In this document: positions 46,005 to 58,900 of the stretch, in pieces
How the letters are laid out: each line of letters starts with the position of its first letter
Numbering within the stretch: position 1 is the stretch's first letter
Source: Codonopsis lanceolata
Lineage: Eukaryota > Streptophyta > Magnoliopsida > Asterales > Campanulaceae
NCBI GenBank assembly: GCA_013146195.2
Contig: CM028379.1
Location: 59,097,693 to 59,161,692 of the forward strand
Reading direction: 5' to 3'
Length of the DNA stretch: 64,000 nt
Program-made: the position numbers and the translations under genes
The notes under the pieces: model-generated
Databases searched by the model: none
Seen by the model: only the letters and a program-made list of their open reading frames with translations
Told to the model about the DNA's origin: nothing

Positions 46005-47124
46005 CATCAATATTATATAAAACATAATTTCTTTACAATATTGAGACAATCCAAAAATAATACATAAATAATTTCTTTCAAAACTGGGCTCTCCGATAAA
46101 TCCCGTGCACATAGCTGCTATCCGAATTCCGATCAAATCTCAATCTGCACAACTAGAAACTGTAAGGGGACGAGCTTGTGAGCCCATTAAGAAATGGGAT
46201 ACACAACATCATAAAATAAAACAAGACATATGATTCAAATACCAAAGTCCATGAAAATAAAAATATGGACCAACGATTATTACCTTCAAAATGATACCGA
46301 GTATTATTCAAATTACAAGTGCTCACAAATAATAATTCAAGATACTACTCAGTTTTAGCCACGTAACATCTCAATAATAACAAATTATTCAAATGTTGGT
46401 GGTCATTATTAGAGCCCACCAACCCAATCACATGGGGAATCAATAATATGAGTCCCAAAAAAATTACCAGATTGTTTCTGACCGTTCCATTGATTAGTCT
46501 CACTAAACTATCCCAAATAGTCAATTGCTCAATTATATGGAGTAGTTTAAAACAACAACTTTTCAGGAAAATCCACGGATTATTATCATGCAATAATTTC
46601 AAAGATAAATCAATAATGAAGGTATACCGATAACAATAAATACGTTTCAATAACATGAGTACGAATCAAACAAAGATATTATAAAAAATAATTGACACAA
46701 AATTAGTGCTGCATAGTCTCCCTTACCTCAAAACAAGATAATATCCACAGATAAAAACACATTAGAAACCTTCCATAATAATTCTAGTCAAACCGCAACT
46801 TTTACTGATAAAATTAATCAAGTCTCGGTCAAAATGATAACGCACGAATACACACGCACACAAATGGCTCGCTCTCTCTTACTCTCGACTGATGAAGGAA
46901 ATGGAGAGAAACTTAATCCTTAAAGTCTCCTAGAGCTATGAAGTGGTGAGTCATAATAATAGCATGAGGTGAGTCATCTCAATTTGTAGCATGAATTGTC
47001 AAGGTAAAAAGCACTAAAATAGTACAACCCGTCCACTCTTTTACTCGGCAACATGCATAGGAATGATAAGGATATGATTTCTATTAAATTAATAATACTA
47101 TAATTATCTAAATCAATAAGTTTT
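46005..47124. other. Unclassified repeat-like sequence, no gene
   Basis: Contains GTAAGGGGACGAGCTTGTGAGCCCATTAAGAAATGGGATACACA (described here by its ends: GTAAGGGGACGAGC and AAATGGGATACACA, 46168-46210), a sequence of transposon-leader character. No frame with recognisable similarity. Confidence 0.35.
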
Positions 47125-50100
47125 AGTTCCACTTATCTAATCTAATCTAATCTAACTATCTAATCTAATATAATTTAATCTAATTACTGATAAAAGTGTA
47201 TGTTGTCTCTTATAATTTAATATATGGACAAATCTATCTATTAACTTAATAAATCACTCACCATTAATTAAGGTCAAAAGAGTAAATTTGTTATAGACTA
47301 ATTAATTCAATGAATAATTAAATAATAATTTGATCCCTTAACTTGTACCTATTTTAAAATTATGTCCTACATTATTTAATTCAATTCATTTCGTCTTGTA
47401 TTTTAATTTTTTTATCAATTTCCCCCACCTACCAGGATCGATACAAACGTCGCCCAATATTTTCTAAAATGACAAAAATACCCTTACTCAGTTGAGACAC
47501 TAAGACCTTATTTGAAACTAAAAAAAAATATGGTTTAAATATGTTCGGGAAACACATTATAAGATTTATATGAAAAATTGTATCTATAGTAATAAAATTG
47601 TCGGTTAGTATCGAGATATTAAGCAAATTTGTAGCATGTTTAGTTATTATCCATGAATAAAATAAGATAAATACGTTTAAAAAATGTGTCATAATGTCAA
47701 CAAGATGAAAAAATGAAGTATCGTTTGATGAATTTGTGCCTTTTGTTAAGGACAATACATATAAATTTATCATGCCAAATAATAATGATTAGCAAAAAGT
47801 GTCATAAATATTATAAATCAGTTGCCATGAATTAAGGCCAAAAGAGTAAATTTGTCATAAGCAAATTAATTTCATGAATAATTAAATAATAAATTGAAAT
47901 GTTGCCCAATATTTTCTAAAAGACAAAAATACCCTTACTCGGTTGAGACACTACAACTTTATTCGAAACTAAAAAAAAAATATGGTTTTACTTTCTTAAA
48001 TATGTTCGGGAAAGACATTATAAGATTTATATGAAAAATTGTATCAATAGTAATACAATTTAATTTAATCTAATCTAATCTAATATATAAATGTACCCTT
48101 TAACTTAATAAATCACTCACCATTAATTAAAGTCAAAAGAGTAAATTTGTTATAGACTAATTAATTCAATGAATAAATAAATAATAGTTTGATCCCTTAA
48201 CTTGTACCTATTTTAAAGTTAGGTCTTACATTATTTAATTCAATTCATTTCGTCTTGTATTTTGATTTTTTTATCAATTTCCCCCACCTACCAAGATCGT
48301 TACAAATGTCGCCCAATATTTTCTGAAATGACAAAAATACCCTTACTCGGTTGAGACACTACAACTTTATTCGAAACTAAAAAAATAATATGGTTTTAGT
48401 TTCTTAAATATGTTCGGGAAAGACATTATAAGATTTATATGAAAAATTGTATCAATAGTAATACAATTTAATTTAATTTAATCTAATCTAATATATAAAT
48501 GTACCCTTTAACTTAATAAATCACTCACCATTAATTAAAGTCAAAATAGTAAATTTGTTATAGACTAATTAATTCAATGAATAAATAAATAATAGTTTGA
48601 TCCCTTAACTTGTACCTATTTTAAAGTTAGGTCTTACATTATTTAATTCAATTCATTTCGTCTTGTATTTTGATTTTTTATCAATTTCCCCCACCTACCA
48701 AGATCGTTACAAATGTCGCCCAATATTTTCTGAAATGACAAAAATACCCTTACTCGGTTGAGACACTAAAACCTTATTTGAAACTAAAAAATAATATGGT
48801 TTAAATATGTTCGGGAAAGACATTATAAGATTTATATGAAAAATTGTATCTATAGTAATAAAATTGTCGGTTAGTATCGAGATATTAAACAAATTTGTAG
48901 CATGTTTAGTTATTATCCATGAATAAAATAAGATAAATAAGTTTAAAAAATGTGTCATAATGTCAACAAAATGAAAAAATGAAGTATCATTTGATGAATT
49001 TGTGCCTTTTGTTAAGGACAATACACATAAATTTATCATGCCAAATAATAATGATTAGCAAAAAGTGTCATAAATATTATAAATCACTTCCCATGAATTA
49101 AGGCCAAAAGAGTAAATTTTTCATAAGCAAATTAATTTCATGAATAATTAAATAATAAATTGAAATGTCGTCCAATATTTTCTAAAAAAAAAAAATACCC
49201 TTATTCGGTTGAGACACTACAACATTATTCGAAACTAAAAAAATAATATGATTTTACTTTCTTAAATATGTTCGGGAAAAAAACATTATAAGATTTATAT
49301 GAAAAATTGTATCAATAGTAATCTAATCTAATATAATCTAATATAATCTATTTAATCTAATCTAATCTAATCTAATCTAATCTAATCTAATCTAACTACT
49401 TATAAATGTGTAGGTTGTCTCTTACAACTTAATGTATCGACACTTTAACATAATAAATCACTCACCATTAATTAAGGTCAAAAGAGTAAATTTGTTATAG
49501 ACCAATTAATTCAATGAATAGTTAAATAATAGTTTGATCTCTTAACTTGTATTTATTTTAAAATTAGGTCCTACATTATTTAATTCAATTCATTTCGTCT
49601 TGTATTTTGATTTTTTTTATCAATTTCCCCCACCTACCAGGATCGTTACAAATGTCGCCTAATATTTTCTGAAATGACAAAAATCCCCTTACTCGGTTGA
49701 GACACTATAACTTTATTGGAAACTGAAAAAATAATATGGTTTTACTTTCTTAAATATGTTCGAGAAAGACATTATAAGATTTATATGAAAAATTGTATCT
49801 ATAGTAATAAAATTGTCGGTTAGTATCGAGATATTAAAGAAATTTGTAGCATGTTTAGTTATTACCCATGAATAAAATAATATAAATAAGCTAAAAAAAT
49901 GTGTCATAATGTCAAGAAGATGAAAAAATGAAGTATCATTTGATGAATTTGTGCCTTCTGTTAAGGACAATACACATAAATTTATCATGGCAAACAATAA
50001 TGATTAGAAAAAAAGTGTCATAAATATTATAAATCACTTGCCATGAATTAATGCCAAGAGAGTAAATTTTTTCATAAGCAAATTAATTTCATGAATAATT

Positions 50101-52118
50101 AAATAATAAATTGAAATGTCGCCCAATATTTTCTAAAAGACAAAAATACCCTTACTCGGTTGAGACACTACAACTTTATTCGAAACTAAAAAAATAATAT
50201 GATTTTACTTTCTTAAATATGTTCGGGAAAGACATTGTAAGAATTATATGAAAAATTGTATCAATAATAATAATACAATTTAATTTAATCTAATCTAACT
50301 ACTTATAAAAAGGTAGTTTGTCTTTTATTACTTAATGTATGGACAGATCTACCCTTTAACTTAATAAATCACTCACCATTAATTAAGGTCAAAAGAGTAA
50401 ATTTGTTATAGACTAATTAATTCAATGAATAATTAAATAATAGTTTGATCCCTTAACTTGTACCTATTTTAAAGTTAGGTCCTACATTATTTAATTCAAT
50501 TCATTTCTTCTTGCATTTTGATTTTTTTATCAATTTCCCCCACCTACCAGGATCGTTACAAATGTCGCCCAATATTTTCTGAAATGACAAAAATACCCTT
50601 ACTCGGTTGAGACACTAAAACCTTATTTGAAACTAAAAAAATAATATGGTTTTACTTTCTTAAATATATTCAAGAAAGACATTATAAGATTTATATGAAA
50701 AATTATATCTATAGTAATAGATTTGTCGGTTAGTATCGAGATATTAAGCAAATTTGTAGCATGTTTAGTTATTACCCATGAATAAAATAAGATAAATAAG
50801 TTTTAAAAATGTGTTATAATGTCAAGAAGATGAAAAAATGAAGTATCATTTGATGAATTTGTTCCTTTTGTTAAGGACAATACACATAAATTTATCATGC
50901 CAAACAATAATGATTAGAAAAAAGTGTCATAAATATTATAAATCACTTGCCATGAATTAAGGCCAAAAGAGTAAATTTGTCATAAGCAAATTAATTTCAT
51001 GAATAATTAAATAATAAATTGAAATGTCGCCCAATATTTTCTGTAAGACAAAAATACCCTTACTCGGTTGAGACACTAAAACTTTATTCGAAACTAAAAA
51101 AATAATATTGTTTTACTTTCTTAAATATGTTCGGGAAAGACATTATAAGATTTATATGAAAAATTGTATCAATAGTAATACAATTTAATTTAATCTAATC
51201 TAATCCAATCTATCTAATCTAATCTAACAACTCATAAAAGTGTAGGTTTTCTCTTACAACTTAATGTATGGACAAACCTACCCTTTAACTTAATAAATCA
51301 CTCACCATTAATTAATTAAGGCAAAAAAGTAAATTTGTCATAAACTAATTAATTCAATGAATAATTAAATAATAATTTGATCCTTAACTTGTACCTATTT
51401 TAAAGTTAGGTCCTACATTATTTAATTCAATTCATTTCATCTTGTATTTTGATTTTCTTATCAATTTCCCAACCTACAAGAAGCGTTACAAATGTCGCCC
51501 AATATTTTTTGAAATGACAAAAATACCCTTACTCGGTTGAGACACTATAACTTTATTGGAAACTAAAAAATAATATGGTTTTACTTTCTTAAATATGTTC
51601 GGGAAAGACATTATAAGATTTATATGAAAAATTGTATCTATAGTAATAAAATTTTCGGTTAGTATCGAGATATTAAGAAAATTTGTAACATGTTTAGTTA
51701 TTACCCATGAATAAAATAAGAGAAATAAGTTAAGAAAATGTGTCATAATGTCAAGAAGATGAAAAAAATGAAGAATCATTTGATGAATTTGTGCCTTTTG
51801 TTAAGGACAATACACATAAATTTATTATGCCAAACAATAATGATTAGAAAAAAATTGCCATAAATATTATAAATCACTTGCCATGAATTAAGGCCAAAAG
51901 AGTAAATTTGTCATAAGCAAATTAATTTCATGAATAATTAAATAATAAATTGATCCCTTGACTTGTACCTATTTTAAAGATAGATCCTACGTTTTTTAAT
52001 TCTATTCATTTCGTCTTATATTTTGATTTTCTTATCAGTTTCCCTCTCTTACCATTATCGTTACAAATGTCACCCAATATTTTCTAAGATGACAAAAACA
52101 CCCGTACTCAGTCGAGTT
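47125..52118. repeat. Tandem array of dimeric units of about 0.93 kb
   Basis: The marker TCGCCCAATATTTTCT recurs at about 47449, 47903, 48309, 48716, 49166, 49655, 50117, 50565, 51025, 51497 and 52067, i.e. every 406-490 bp apart from the last. Half-units alternate: type A carries GGTTAGTATCGAGATATTAA and CATGTTTAGTTATTA; type B ends in a (TCTAA)n tract (about 47130, 48065, 48480, 49320, 50285, 51190). A-to-A spacing is 939, 910 and 932 bp, with one 1267-bp step because an extra B-like half-unit is inserted at 48309. The similar minus-strand frames at 47429-47773, 48707-49039, 49713-49997 and 51486-51779 are a product of the repeat. Confidence 0.85.
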
Positions 52119-52135
52119 AGTAAAACATTGTGAGA

Positions 52136-52860
52136 TTTCCAAATTATTATATTTTCAAATTCAAAAATACGAATTGAATTTGAGTTTGTAAAAAGTGAAA
52201 TTCAAAGTTGTGTGATGATGTGTCTATAAATGATGAGTTTTTCAAATTAGTTATTTTGAAGGAAGGAGTAAAGAATTAAAAGAGGAATCAAATCAAATAA
52301 AAAATTAACTTTTGGGGGGGAAAAATGGTTACTTTTGCCACTGTACTTTGATTAATTGTTACATTTTGCCACTATACTATGTTTCGAGCGAAATTTTCAT
52401 TATACTTTTAAAGATATATACAATTTCGTTATTATCCCTAACTGTCATCCAATTTTAATGGTGACTTAACGGAAGCTAAAGATATTTTATTTTTTCGTTT
52501 TAGCAAAGCAAGACGAACGCGTTTTTTTTTTTTTTTGTTGTGGTGACTAACGGTGGCGGCGATTGCAGGGATGGTGATGGTGGGGTTAGGAGTGGTGTTT
52601 GGGGGTGATTGTAAGCATAACAATGGTGGTTTCGGTGAAATATGACATTGTTAGATTTCCAAATCATCAAATTTTCAAATCTTCATATCGGTTTGAGTTT
52701 CAATCTTCAAATTTGAAAATTCAAAAAAATTAATTTGGATTTGTAAATAGTGAAATTTAAGGTTGTAGTGGTGGTAGGTCTATAAATGACGAGTTTTGCA
52801 TATAGGTTAATTTGAACGAAGGAGTAAAGAATTAGACAAAAAAATCAAAAATATATTTTT
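52136..52860. repeat. Pair of direct repeats flanking about 350 bp
   Basis: GATTTCCAAATTATTATATT ... GAAGGAAGGAGTAAAGAATTA at 52141-52281 recurs as GATTTCCAAATCATCAAATT ... GAACGAAGGAGTAAAGAATTA at 52652-52832. Between them is a common plant repeat (CTTTTGCCACTGTACTTTGA; TTGCCACTATACTATGTTTC) and a G-rich TGGTGGTG-like stretch. Could be an old solo insertion between duplicated flanks. Confidence 0.5.
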
Positions 52861-53172
52861 GGGTTAATGGTGTTATTTGAGGTGATAATGGTGGTGAGTC
52901 TATGAATGATGAGATTGATGGAAGAAAACCATTGATAACAAAATAAATTAAATTAATTTTAAATTTCATTTTGGAGAGTAATGTAATTTTTAATTTAAAT
53001 ATTAGAAAAATTATAACAGCAACGTTGCTAGCCTTACAACTAATTTTATAAATTTCCTTACAACTAAGCCTTGAAAAAAAAAAAAATGTCTTTGTCCAAA
53101 ACAACTTTGCAGTTATTCAAAACTTAGTTGTTAGGAAAGTAATATAATTAGTTGTAAGGATAACATTTTCCT
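52861..53172. other. AT-rich intergenic sequence, nothing distinct
   Basis: No gene or element ends; abuts the MULE target duplication at 53173. Confidence 0.4.
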
Positions 53173-53181
53173 TATAATTAT

Positions 53182-54634
53182 GCCAAATTACAATTCCCCT
53201 CAAAAGTATCCACCAAATCACATTGTGCACCCCAACCCTAAGGTTTGTCCCATAATAGTATCTGACGTTATTTTTTAAACCCTATTTTTCACCCTAACCA
53301 CAACCATTAGAAAAGTCACGTTAATTTGACATTTCCTTGTGGATGTTAACTCGAGGGAAATATTAGGAATTTTGTGTAAACTTTGGGGGTGCTAAATGTA
53401 TTTTAGCCTAATAAAAATTAAGAAATAAAATATAATTTTCTAAAAAAATTATATAAATGTGTGTGTAAAGTTAAAATGTTAAAAAAAATGGAGTGGAGGT
53501 CCACCATTCCTTTTTTTCTTGCTAAAAAAAAATGTAGAGAAAAGACCCACCATGTTTTTCGATCTTGATCGTCCCCAAAACAAAAATTAACCCAGAACCC
53601 GATCTGGGTTTTGTCCTCTCTTAAATTTATCTCTCTTAAACCAAAAGATAGATACACGTTGGTTTCATTATCAATTTTTTTATCTTGATGATGAAAACAA
53701 AGTACACAAACAAAAGATATGAAAAACTTTTATCCATAGATACCCGGCCCATCTCCGATTTCTTGTATGAAATTGGATCCACTCACCTTCTCCGAAACCA
53801 CCACTGAAATCAATCAATTTCTCATCCCCCATTTCATCCTCTTACATGACTTAGCTTAACTTAATTTTTTCTCTCATAATTCTTTAAATAACTCAACCTC
53901 GACCACCATGACAATTTGCTATGAGGTCGAAATCATCTAGAACCATAGCTTCTACAACATCCTCTCAATTTCGATACTATGTTTTAAGCCATATGCAAGC
54001 CGGTCGTATGTCCAATTTTCTCCAAAAAATTGAAGAGTATTTCAATAAAACCCTTTCACCATTTCTCTTAATTCATGTCCGACTCTCTTTCAAATGAATT
54101 GACGATATGTGTTATTGGTTTTCTATTAATACCATGTTTTTATAAGGGTTTTTAGTAAGTATACTCTATAGCCTCGATTGCTACTTACTTCGCGACTTTG
54201 CGAGGGACGAGAATGAGGAGATCGAAGATAGAATTTGGCTAAAATCATAAGAGGTAGGCGTCGAGTTGTGATAGGAGTGGAGTGTGGAAGGGTTTAAGGT
54301 GGAGATGGCGGCTTCTATATATGGTGGGGCTAGAGATGGCGGCTATTACGATGGAGCCGAAGATGGGATTGCACCAGGAGATGAGAGAATAAGACGATGT
54401 GAGATTAGAGTTTTTCCTTTTAATGCATTTACTCTTTAGCCAGATAAGGGAAATGTCATTTTTCCCCGCACGTGGAAGACCACGCCCTATTTAAAGTGAT
54501 TTTTCTAACGTTCGTCAAGGGGTAGGGTGGAAAATGGAAAACAATATAGCATCACATACCATTATGGGACAAACCTTAGGTTAGGGTGTACTATGCGATT
54601 TGGTGGATACTTATGGGGAATTGTAAATTGGCCA
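53182..54634. mobile_element. MULE-type element with long terminal inverted repeats, no transposase
   Basis: The left arm (GCCAAATTACAATTCCCCTC, GTATCCACCAAATCACATTG, GGTTTGTCCCATAATAGTAT) is mirrored at the right (on +: ATACCATTATGGGACAAACC, GATTTGGTGGATACTTATGG, GGGAATTGTAAATTGGCC), giving arms of about 150 bp. A perfect 9-bp duplication TATAATTAT flanks it (53173-53181 and 54635-54643), the Mutator signature. The interior of about 1.1 kb has no transposase; its minus-strand frames (for example 53657-53418) match nothing I recognise. Confidence 0.78.
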
Positions 54635-55122
54635 TATAATTATTTTTGGATTATTAAAACAATTATTTATTATTTTATTTAAAAACATATTTTAAATACT
54701 AGGGATAAGTGTATCATTAGTCCCTGAACTTTGGCCAAGCATCATTAGTCCCCAAACTTTCAAAAGTTTCACCACGACCTAAGTAGGCCTTTTTTGCTCA
54801 TCGGAGGTCCCTAGCCCTAACGTCGTTTGTTTATTTCCGTTAAGTGAACATATGCCACTCACATGCACAAAATTATGTGTATCATCAAAATAGGGGGGTA
54901 ATGTGAAAATTTTAAATCCAAAAGAAAATTTTAAAAATAGAGAGGTTGCAGATTCATTGTTGTTTCGTCCTCTCCGCCTTCTCCCCTCCCTGGCCGAACC
55001 CCATCCCTAATTCCGACCTCCTCAACCACGATCCAGTCAACAACAATTCTCAATCTCTCCCTTTCTTTTCCTTCTCATTCCCTTCCATGTTTTTGAAAAC
55101 CCACGCCCCCAATTTCAAAATC

Positions 55123-55140
55123 TCTCTCTCTCTCTCTCTT
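55123..55140. repeat. (CT)n tract
   Basis: Short CT run in the sequence preceding the DUF1639-like ATG; typical of plant 5' UTRs, and so consistent with capture of a gene's leader. Confidence 0.8.
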
Positions 55141-55312
55141 TCACTCCAACAAGCAACGTTACAAAGTCTTTGAATTTCGCCATTCTTTGTTCTTCTTGAG
55201 CTCCACCATTCCCCACCTCTCTCGTCTAACTTTCTTTTCTAGAATAGAAAGAAAGTTAATTGGTGAGTTTTCGGTTAGTGGTGGGAAGAAAAAACGAGCA
55301 GAGAGCTCATTT

Positions 55313-55770
55313 ATGGCGTTGCCACCGGAGAGATCACGTCTTCTTCACAACTTCACCTTACCCATGTTGCGTTGGGGCAACCAACGCTACCTCCGTGCAT
55401 GAAAATCGGCGACACCCATCTCAATCCCAATCGGGATCGGGGCGTCAACCTCCGTCCCGCCAGGAACACAACAACTAACCACCCGCCATGAGATCTTCTC
55501 CCCATCCCAAATCGCTGTTGAGCAACATCGATGATGGAATCGAGGCGGTTCACGAGAAGGTCATGCTCGATCTTCGCATCACCGCTGATAGAATGAAAAT
55601 TTCCATGATTGAAGAGGAGAAACCACGGCGGTGGTTGCGGTGTCGACCCCAATCCCAATTCAATTCCACACCGGCCTTGCAATCTACAAACTCGTCGAGC
55701 CGCTGTGAGTAGGGAGCCGCCCGTCAGATGCTCGAGTCCCCTGAGAGCAAATTATCATAATACGTTAAAG
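55313..55770 (+). pseudogene. DUF1639-family gene fragment captured in the MULE
   Basis: From the ATG at 55313 the first frame reads MALPPERSRLLHNFTLPMLR then WGNQRYLRA, closely resembling the ERSKPLHNF.LP.LKWGNQ..LRC opening of plant DUF1639 proteins. A one-base slip near 55399 continues it. At about 55515-55620 (third frame) comes IEAVHEKVMLDLRITADRMK, matching the EAVREKLMLDLK.AADRMK segment, and near 55670 RPCNLQTRRAAV, matching RPWNLRTRRAACK. The order and spacing are those of the first half of the gene, without the conserved C-terminal motif. The function of the family is unknown. GC content is higher than around it. Three frames are needed, so it is a dead gene copy. Confidence 0.68.
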
Positions 55771-56889
55771 AGGTCGGAGAGCCCGTGGTACAGAAAAATC
55801 GACTCGGTTGAGAGGTTTAGCGGCGGCGGCAGAACCATCGGCCGTGACCAACCTCGTTACCGGTGGTTCGGGTTAAGGTCTTTGTTGTTGATTGCCGCGA
55901 GACCCAACACACTCGAGTCAGAAGATAATCTCGATTTCAAAGATGCAGAAGTCAAAATCGAAGAGATCGATCAAAAGAGTGAGAATCAATTGGGCAATCA
56001 AGGCTCAATAATGGAATTGAAGAGAATAATAGTAGTAGGTACGAGAATAATGAAGTTGAATTTAGGGATTTTGAACCGAAAGTCAGAGAGTCCATTGAAG
56101 CACAGTCAGGAGTTCACTCTGTTGATAGTGTAGAATTTGATAAAATAAGAAATACATGAGAATAGATTGGAAAAAAAATAGTTTATAAATTACTTTGCCC
56201 CATTTTGATGATGCTTATGACACGGGCAGGACTCCGTCTGCGGAATCCCAGTCGTGCCATGAACAAGCTAAAACCCAGACAAACACCTGAAAGCGTGGTA
56301 GTGCCGATTCAGAGATTAAACCAACAAACTCTAAGCAGGGAATGTAAAGCCATAACGGCGTGCGAACAACCAAAACTTAAAAGATGCGGAAGCAAATCAT
56401 AAGTGGAACCCAAACTTATAATTATAAACTAAGGAATACAAGGAGAGGCGACTATCTCGACAAATCTATGACTTCCAGTAGCGCAACATTGCGCACGTAC
56501 AACAAACCATCGGCAACTAAGGCCGGCGCATCAGCAGTACCAACTCGATAAACAACCACTCGCGGCTACAACAACATGCGGGAGGGACAAAATCAACTAA
56601 CGAATAAGATAATAAATACTAACAGCTAAACCAATGTCTCTCGACTAAGTTGTGGGAGGCGAAAATAACTTCATAACATAATACTAGAACATGCGAGCTA
56701 AACTTGCTCGGAAAGACAACGAATAACTTCTAATTAAATACAACGGCTCATTGACAAGTCGGCTCCCAAAATAAGCGACAATAAAATCTTGACATAACTA
56801 CAGTAAAGTTTACATAACTTCACATCAAATGTCTCACAAGATAATAAATACAATAATACAATAACCCCAAGCTATTGCTGACCACGATA

Positions 56890-57536
56890 TCGAACAAGCT
56901 CGAGCACCTTTCCTTGACTAAGCTGTTTGAGGTGCCCGTGTCCTCTCTAACATCATTGCTTCTATCGGTCTTGACATTCTCTTTTGGGCGTACTCCTCGA
57001 TGTCAACTCCATCGCGTATGCACGATCCACGGCCCTTGAAATCCGTGGCGATAATGGAATAAAGGCGCCTACGATATTTCGTCTTCGGAGCCTTTCACAA
57101 ACCTCTCGGTCTTCCTAGCCTCATCGGCACAAGTAACTCTGATGAGCCAACTCCATAAACTTTGTTGAATCTTGAGCCACGGTCATATCTCATGTTCTAA
57201 CACTAGGAATCCATCTCTCTTCCTTCTCAATTCTTGCTTGGGACTAAGCCGTACCAAAACTCCTTGACAAAGTTCTCCCACACTCGAGGCACTCCATGCG
57301 TCTCACGATCTCGTAATTCAAGCCACCAATGTTCGGCGCACCATCAATCTAAGCTTACATTAAGGTAACCATTTCTTGAATGTACAACCCAAACTACAAA
57401 GATCTTCTCCATACTTTCTAGCCAATGTTTCGCCTCAATAGTATCGACTCTCCATCGAAACTTTCGGTTTAAACTTCAGGAATTTCGCAAGAGACAGTAG
57501 AGTCGTCTTCAGTCCAAACATCCGTTGAGGAGTCAC
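56890..57536 (-). pseudogene. Ty3/gypsy gag fragment, left arm of the foldback
   Basis: Inverted copy of 57723-58390. Marks on the minus strand include GAATTCAAGCCACCAATGTTC-type sequence encoding the AEHWW motif and the conserved TTGACAAAGTTCTCCCACAC region (described by end-bases only). More eroded than the right-arm copy, with several frame breaks. Confidence 0.6.
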
Positions 57537-57722
57537 GGTTGGTTATCGAGCTATAGGTTAGCTATTTCGCGAGATAGGTTCCTTGGCCTTGTTTGGGTTG
57601 GGTTTATTGTTGAGTTAATGCTTCTTTGTAGGCGTATTATGTCGGGAACTTGGAGTGGAGCTAGTTATTATACCTTGTTCGAGTGCGGCTCGTGGCGGCG
57701 AGAAGAAAATATTAACGTCGCG

Positions 57723-58390
57723 TGTGACTCCTCAACGGATGTTTGGAATTTGGAAGAGCGACTCTCTTGTCCTTGCGAAAATTCTTGAAGTTTAACCGGA
57801 AAGTTTCGATGGAGAGTCGAGATACTATTGAGGCGAAACATTGGCTAGAAAGTATGGAGAAGATCTTTGTAGTTTGGGTTGTACATCGAAAGAAATAGTT
57901 ACCTTAGCGGTGTTTAGATTGGATGGTGCGGCCGAACATTGGTGGCTTGATGCGAGATCGTTGGAGGCGGCATGGAGTGCCTCGAGTGTGGGAAGAACTT
58001 TGTCGAGGGATTTTGAGTACGGTTTAGTTCGGCGAGGTCTTCGAGAAGGAAGAGAGATGGAATTCTAGTGTTAGAACAAGGAGATATGACCGTGGCTCGG
58101 TATTCAACAAAGTTTATGGAGTTGGCTCATTCTGGTAGAGGGTGCCGATGAGGCTAGGAAGACCGAGAGAGGTTTTGTGAAAGGCGAGCGAAATATCGTG
58201 GCGACTTATTCCATTACGCTACTGATTTCAAGGCGTGGATCGTGCATATGCGATGGAGTTGGACATCGGAGAATACGCCAAAAGAGAATGTCGAAGGCGA
58301 TAGAAATAATGATGTTAGAGGCGATCGGCACCTCAAGCAGGTTAGTCAAGAAGGTGCGTTCGGGCGCTTCGATATCGAGTGGTCTTAGGG
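57723..58390 (+). pseudogene. Ty3/gypsy gag fragment, right arm of the foldback
   Basis: In shifting frames: IEAKHWLESMEKIF (about 57820-57865), LGCTSKEIVTLAVFRLDGAA then EHWWLDARSLEAAWSA (57880-57985), GREMEF, an LEQGDMTVA.YSTKFMELAH region (58070-58130), and a YAMELDIGEYAKRE-like stretch near 58250. This is the Retrotrans_gag (PF03732) domain of Ty3/gypsy elements, which forms the virus-like particle. There is no zinc knuckle, protease or RT, and it sits inside a MULE arm, so it is a captured fragment. Confidence 0.75.
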
Positions 58391-58900
58391 CAATAGCTTG
58401 GGGTTATTAGTATTATTGTATTTATTATCTTGTGAGACACGGATGTGAAGTTATGTAAACTTTACTTGGGTAGTTATGTCGGTATTTTATTGTCGTTTAT
58501 TTTGGGGAGCCGACTTGTTGGGTTTTGTATTTAATTAGAAGTTATTTCGTTGTCTTTAGAGCAAGTTTAGCTCGCATGTTCTAGTATTATGTTATGGTTA
58601 TTTACGTCTCCGACAACTTTAGTTAGAGACATTGGTTTTAAACTGTTAGTATTTATTATCTTATTCGTTTAGTTGATTTGTCCCTCAGGCATGTTGTAGC
58701 CGTTGGTGGTTGTTTATCGGAGGTTGGTACTATGTTGATCGCCGGAAGCAGGTTGCCGATGGTTTGTTGTGCGTTTGATGTTTGCGTCACGAGTCGTAGA
58801 TTTGTCGAGATAGTAGTCTCTGTTGTATATTCCTTAGTTTATAATTATAAGTTTGGGTTCCACTTATGATTTGCTTCCGAATCTTAGTTTTGGTTGTTCC
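58391..58900 (+). other. Right-arm non-coding continuation of the foldback
   Basis: Sequence such as GGGCAATAGCTTGGGGTTAT and TGTCGGTATTTTATTGTCGT is the complement of 56.40-56.89 kb in the left arm and is repeated after the gap from 60100. It looks like the 3' flank of the captured gypsy piece. Confidence 0.5.

Noticed and set aside
47429..51779. Conserved small protein family on the minus strand (four similar frames)
   Set aside because: The frames simply recur because the DNA is tandemly repeated; they differ in start, length and frame, and have no protein features.
47125..52118. CRISPR-like array
   Set aside because: Repeat units are hundreds of bases long, AT-rich and eukaryotic in context; no spacers.
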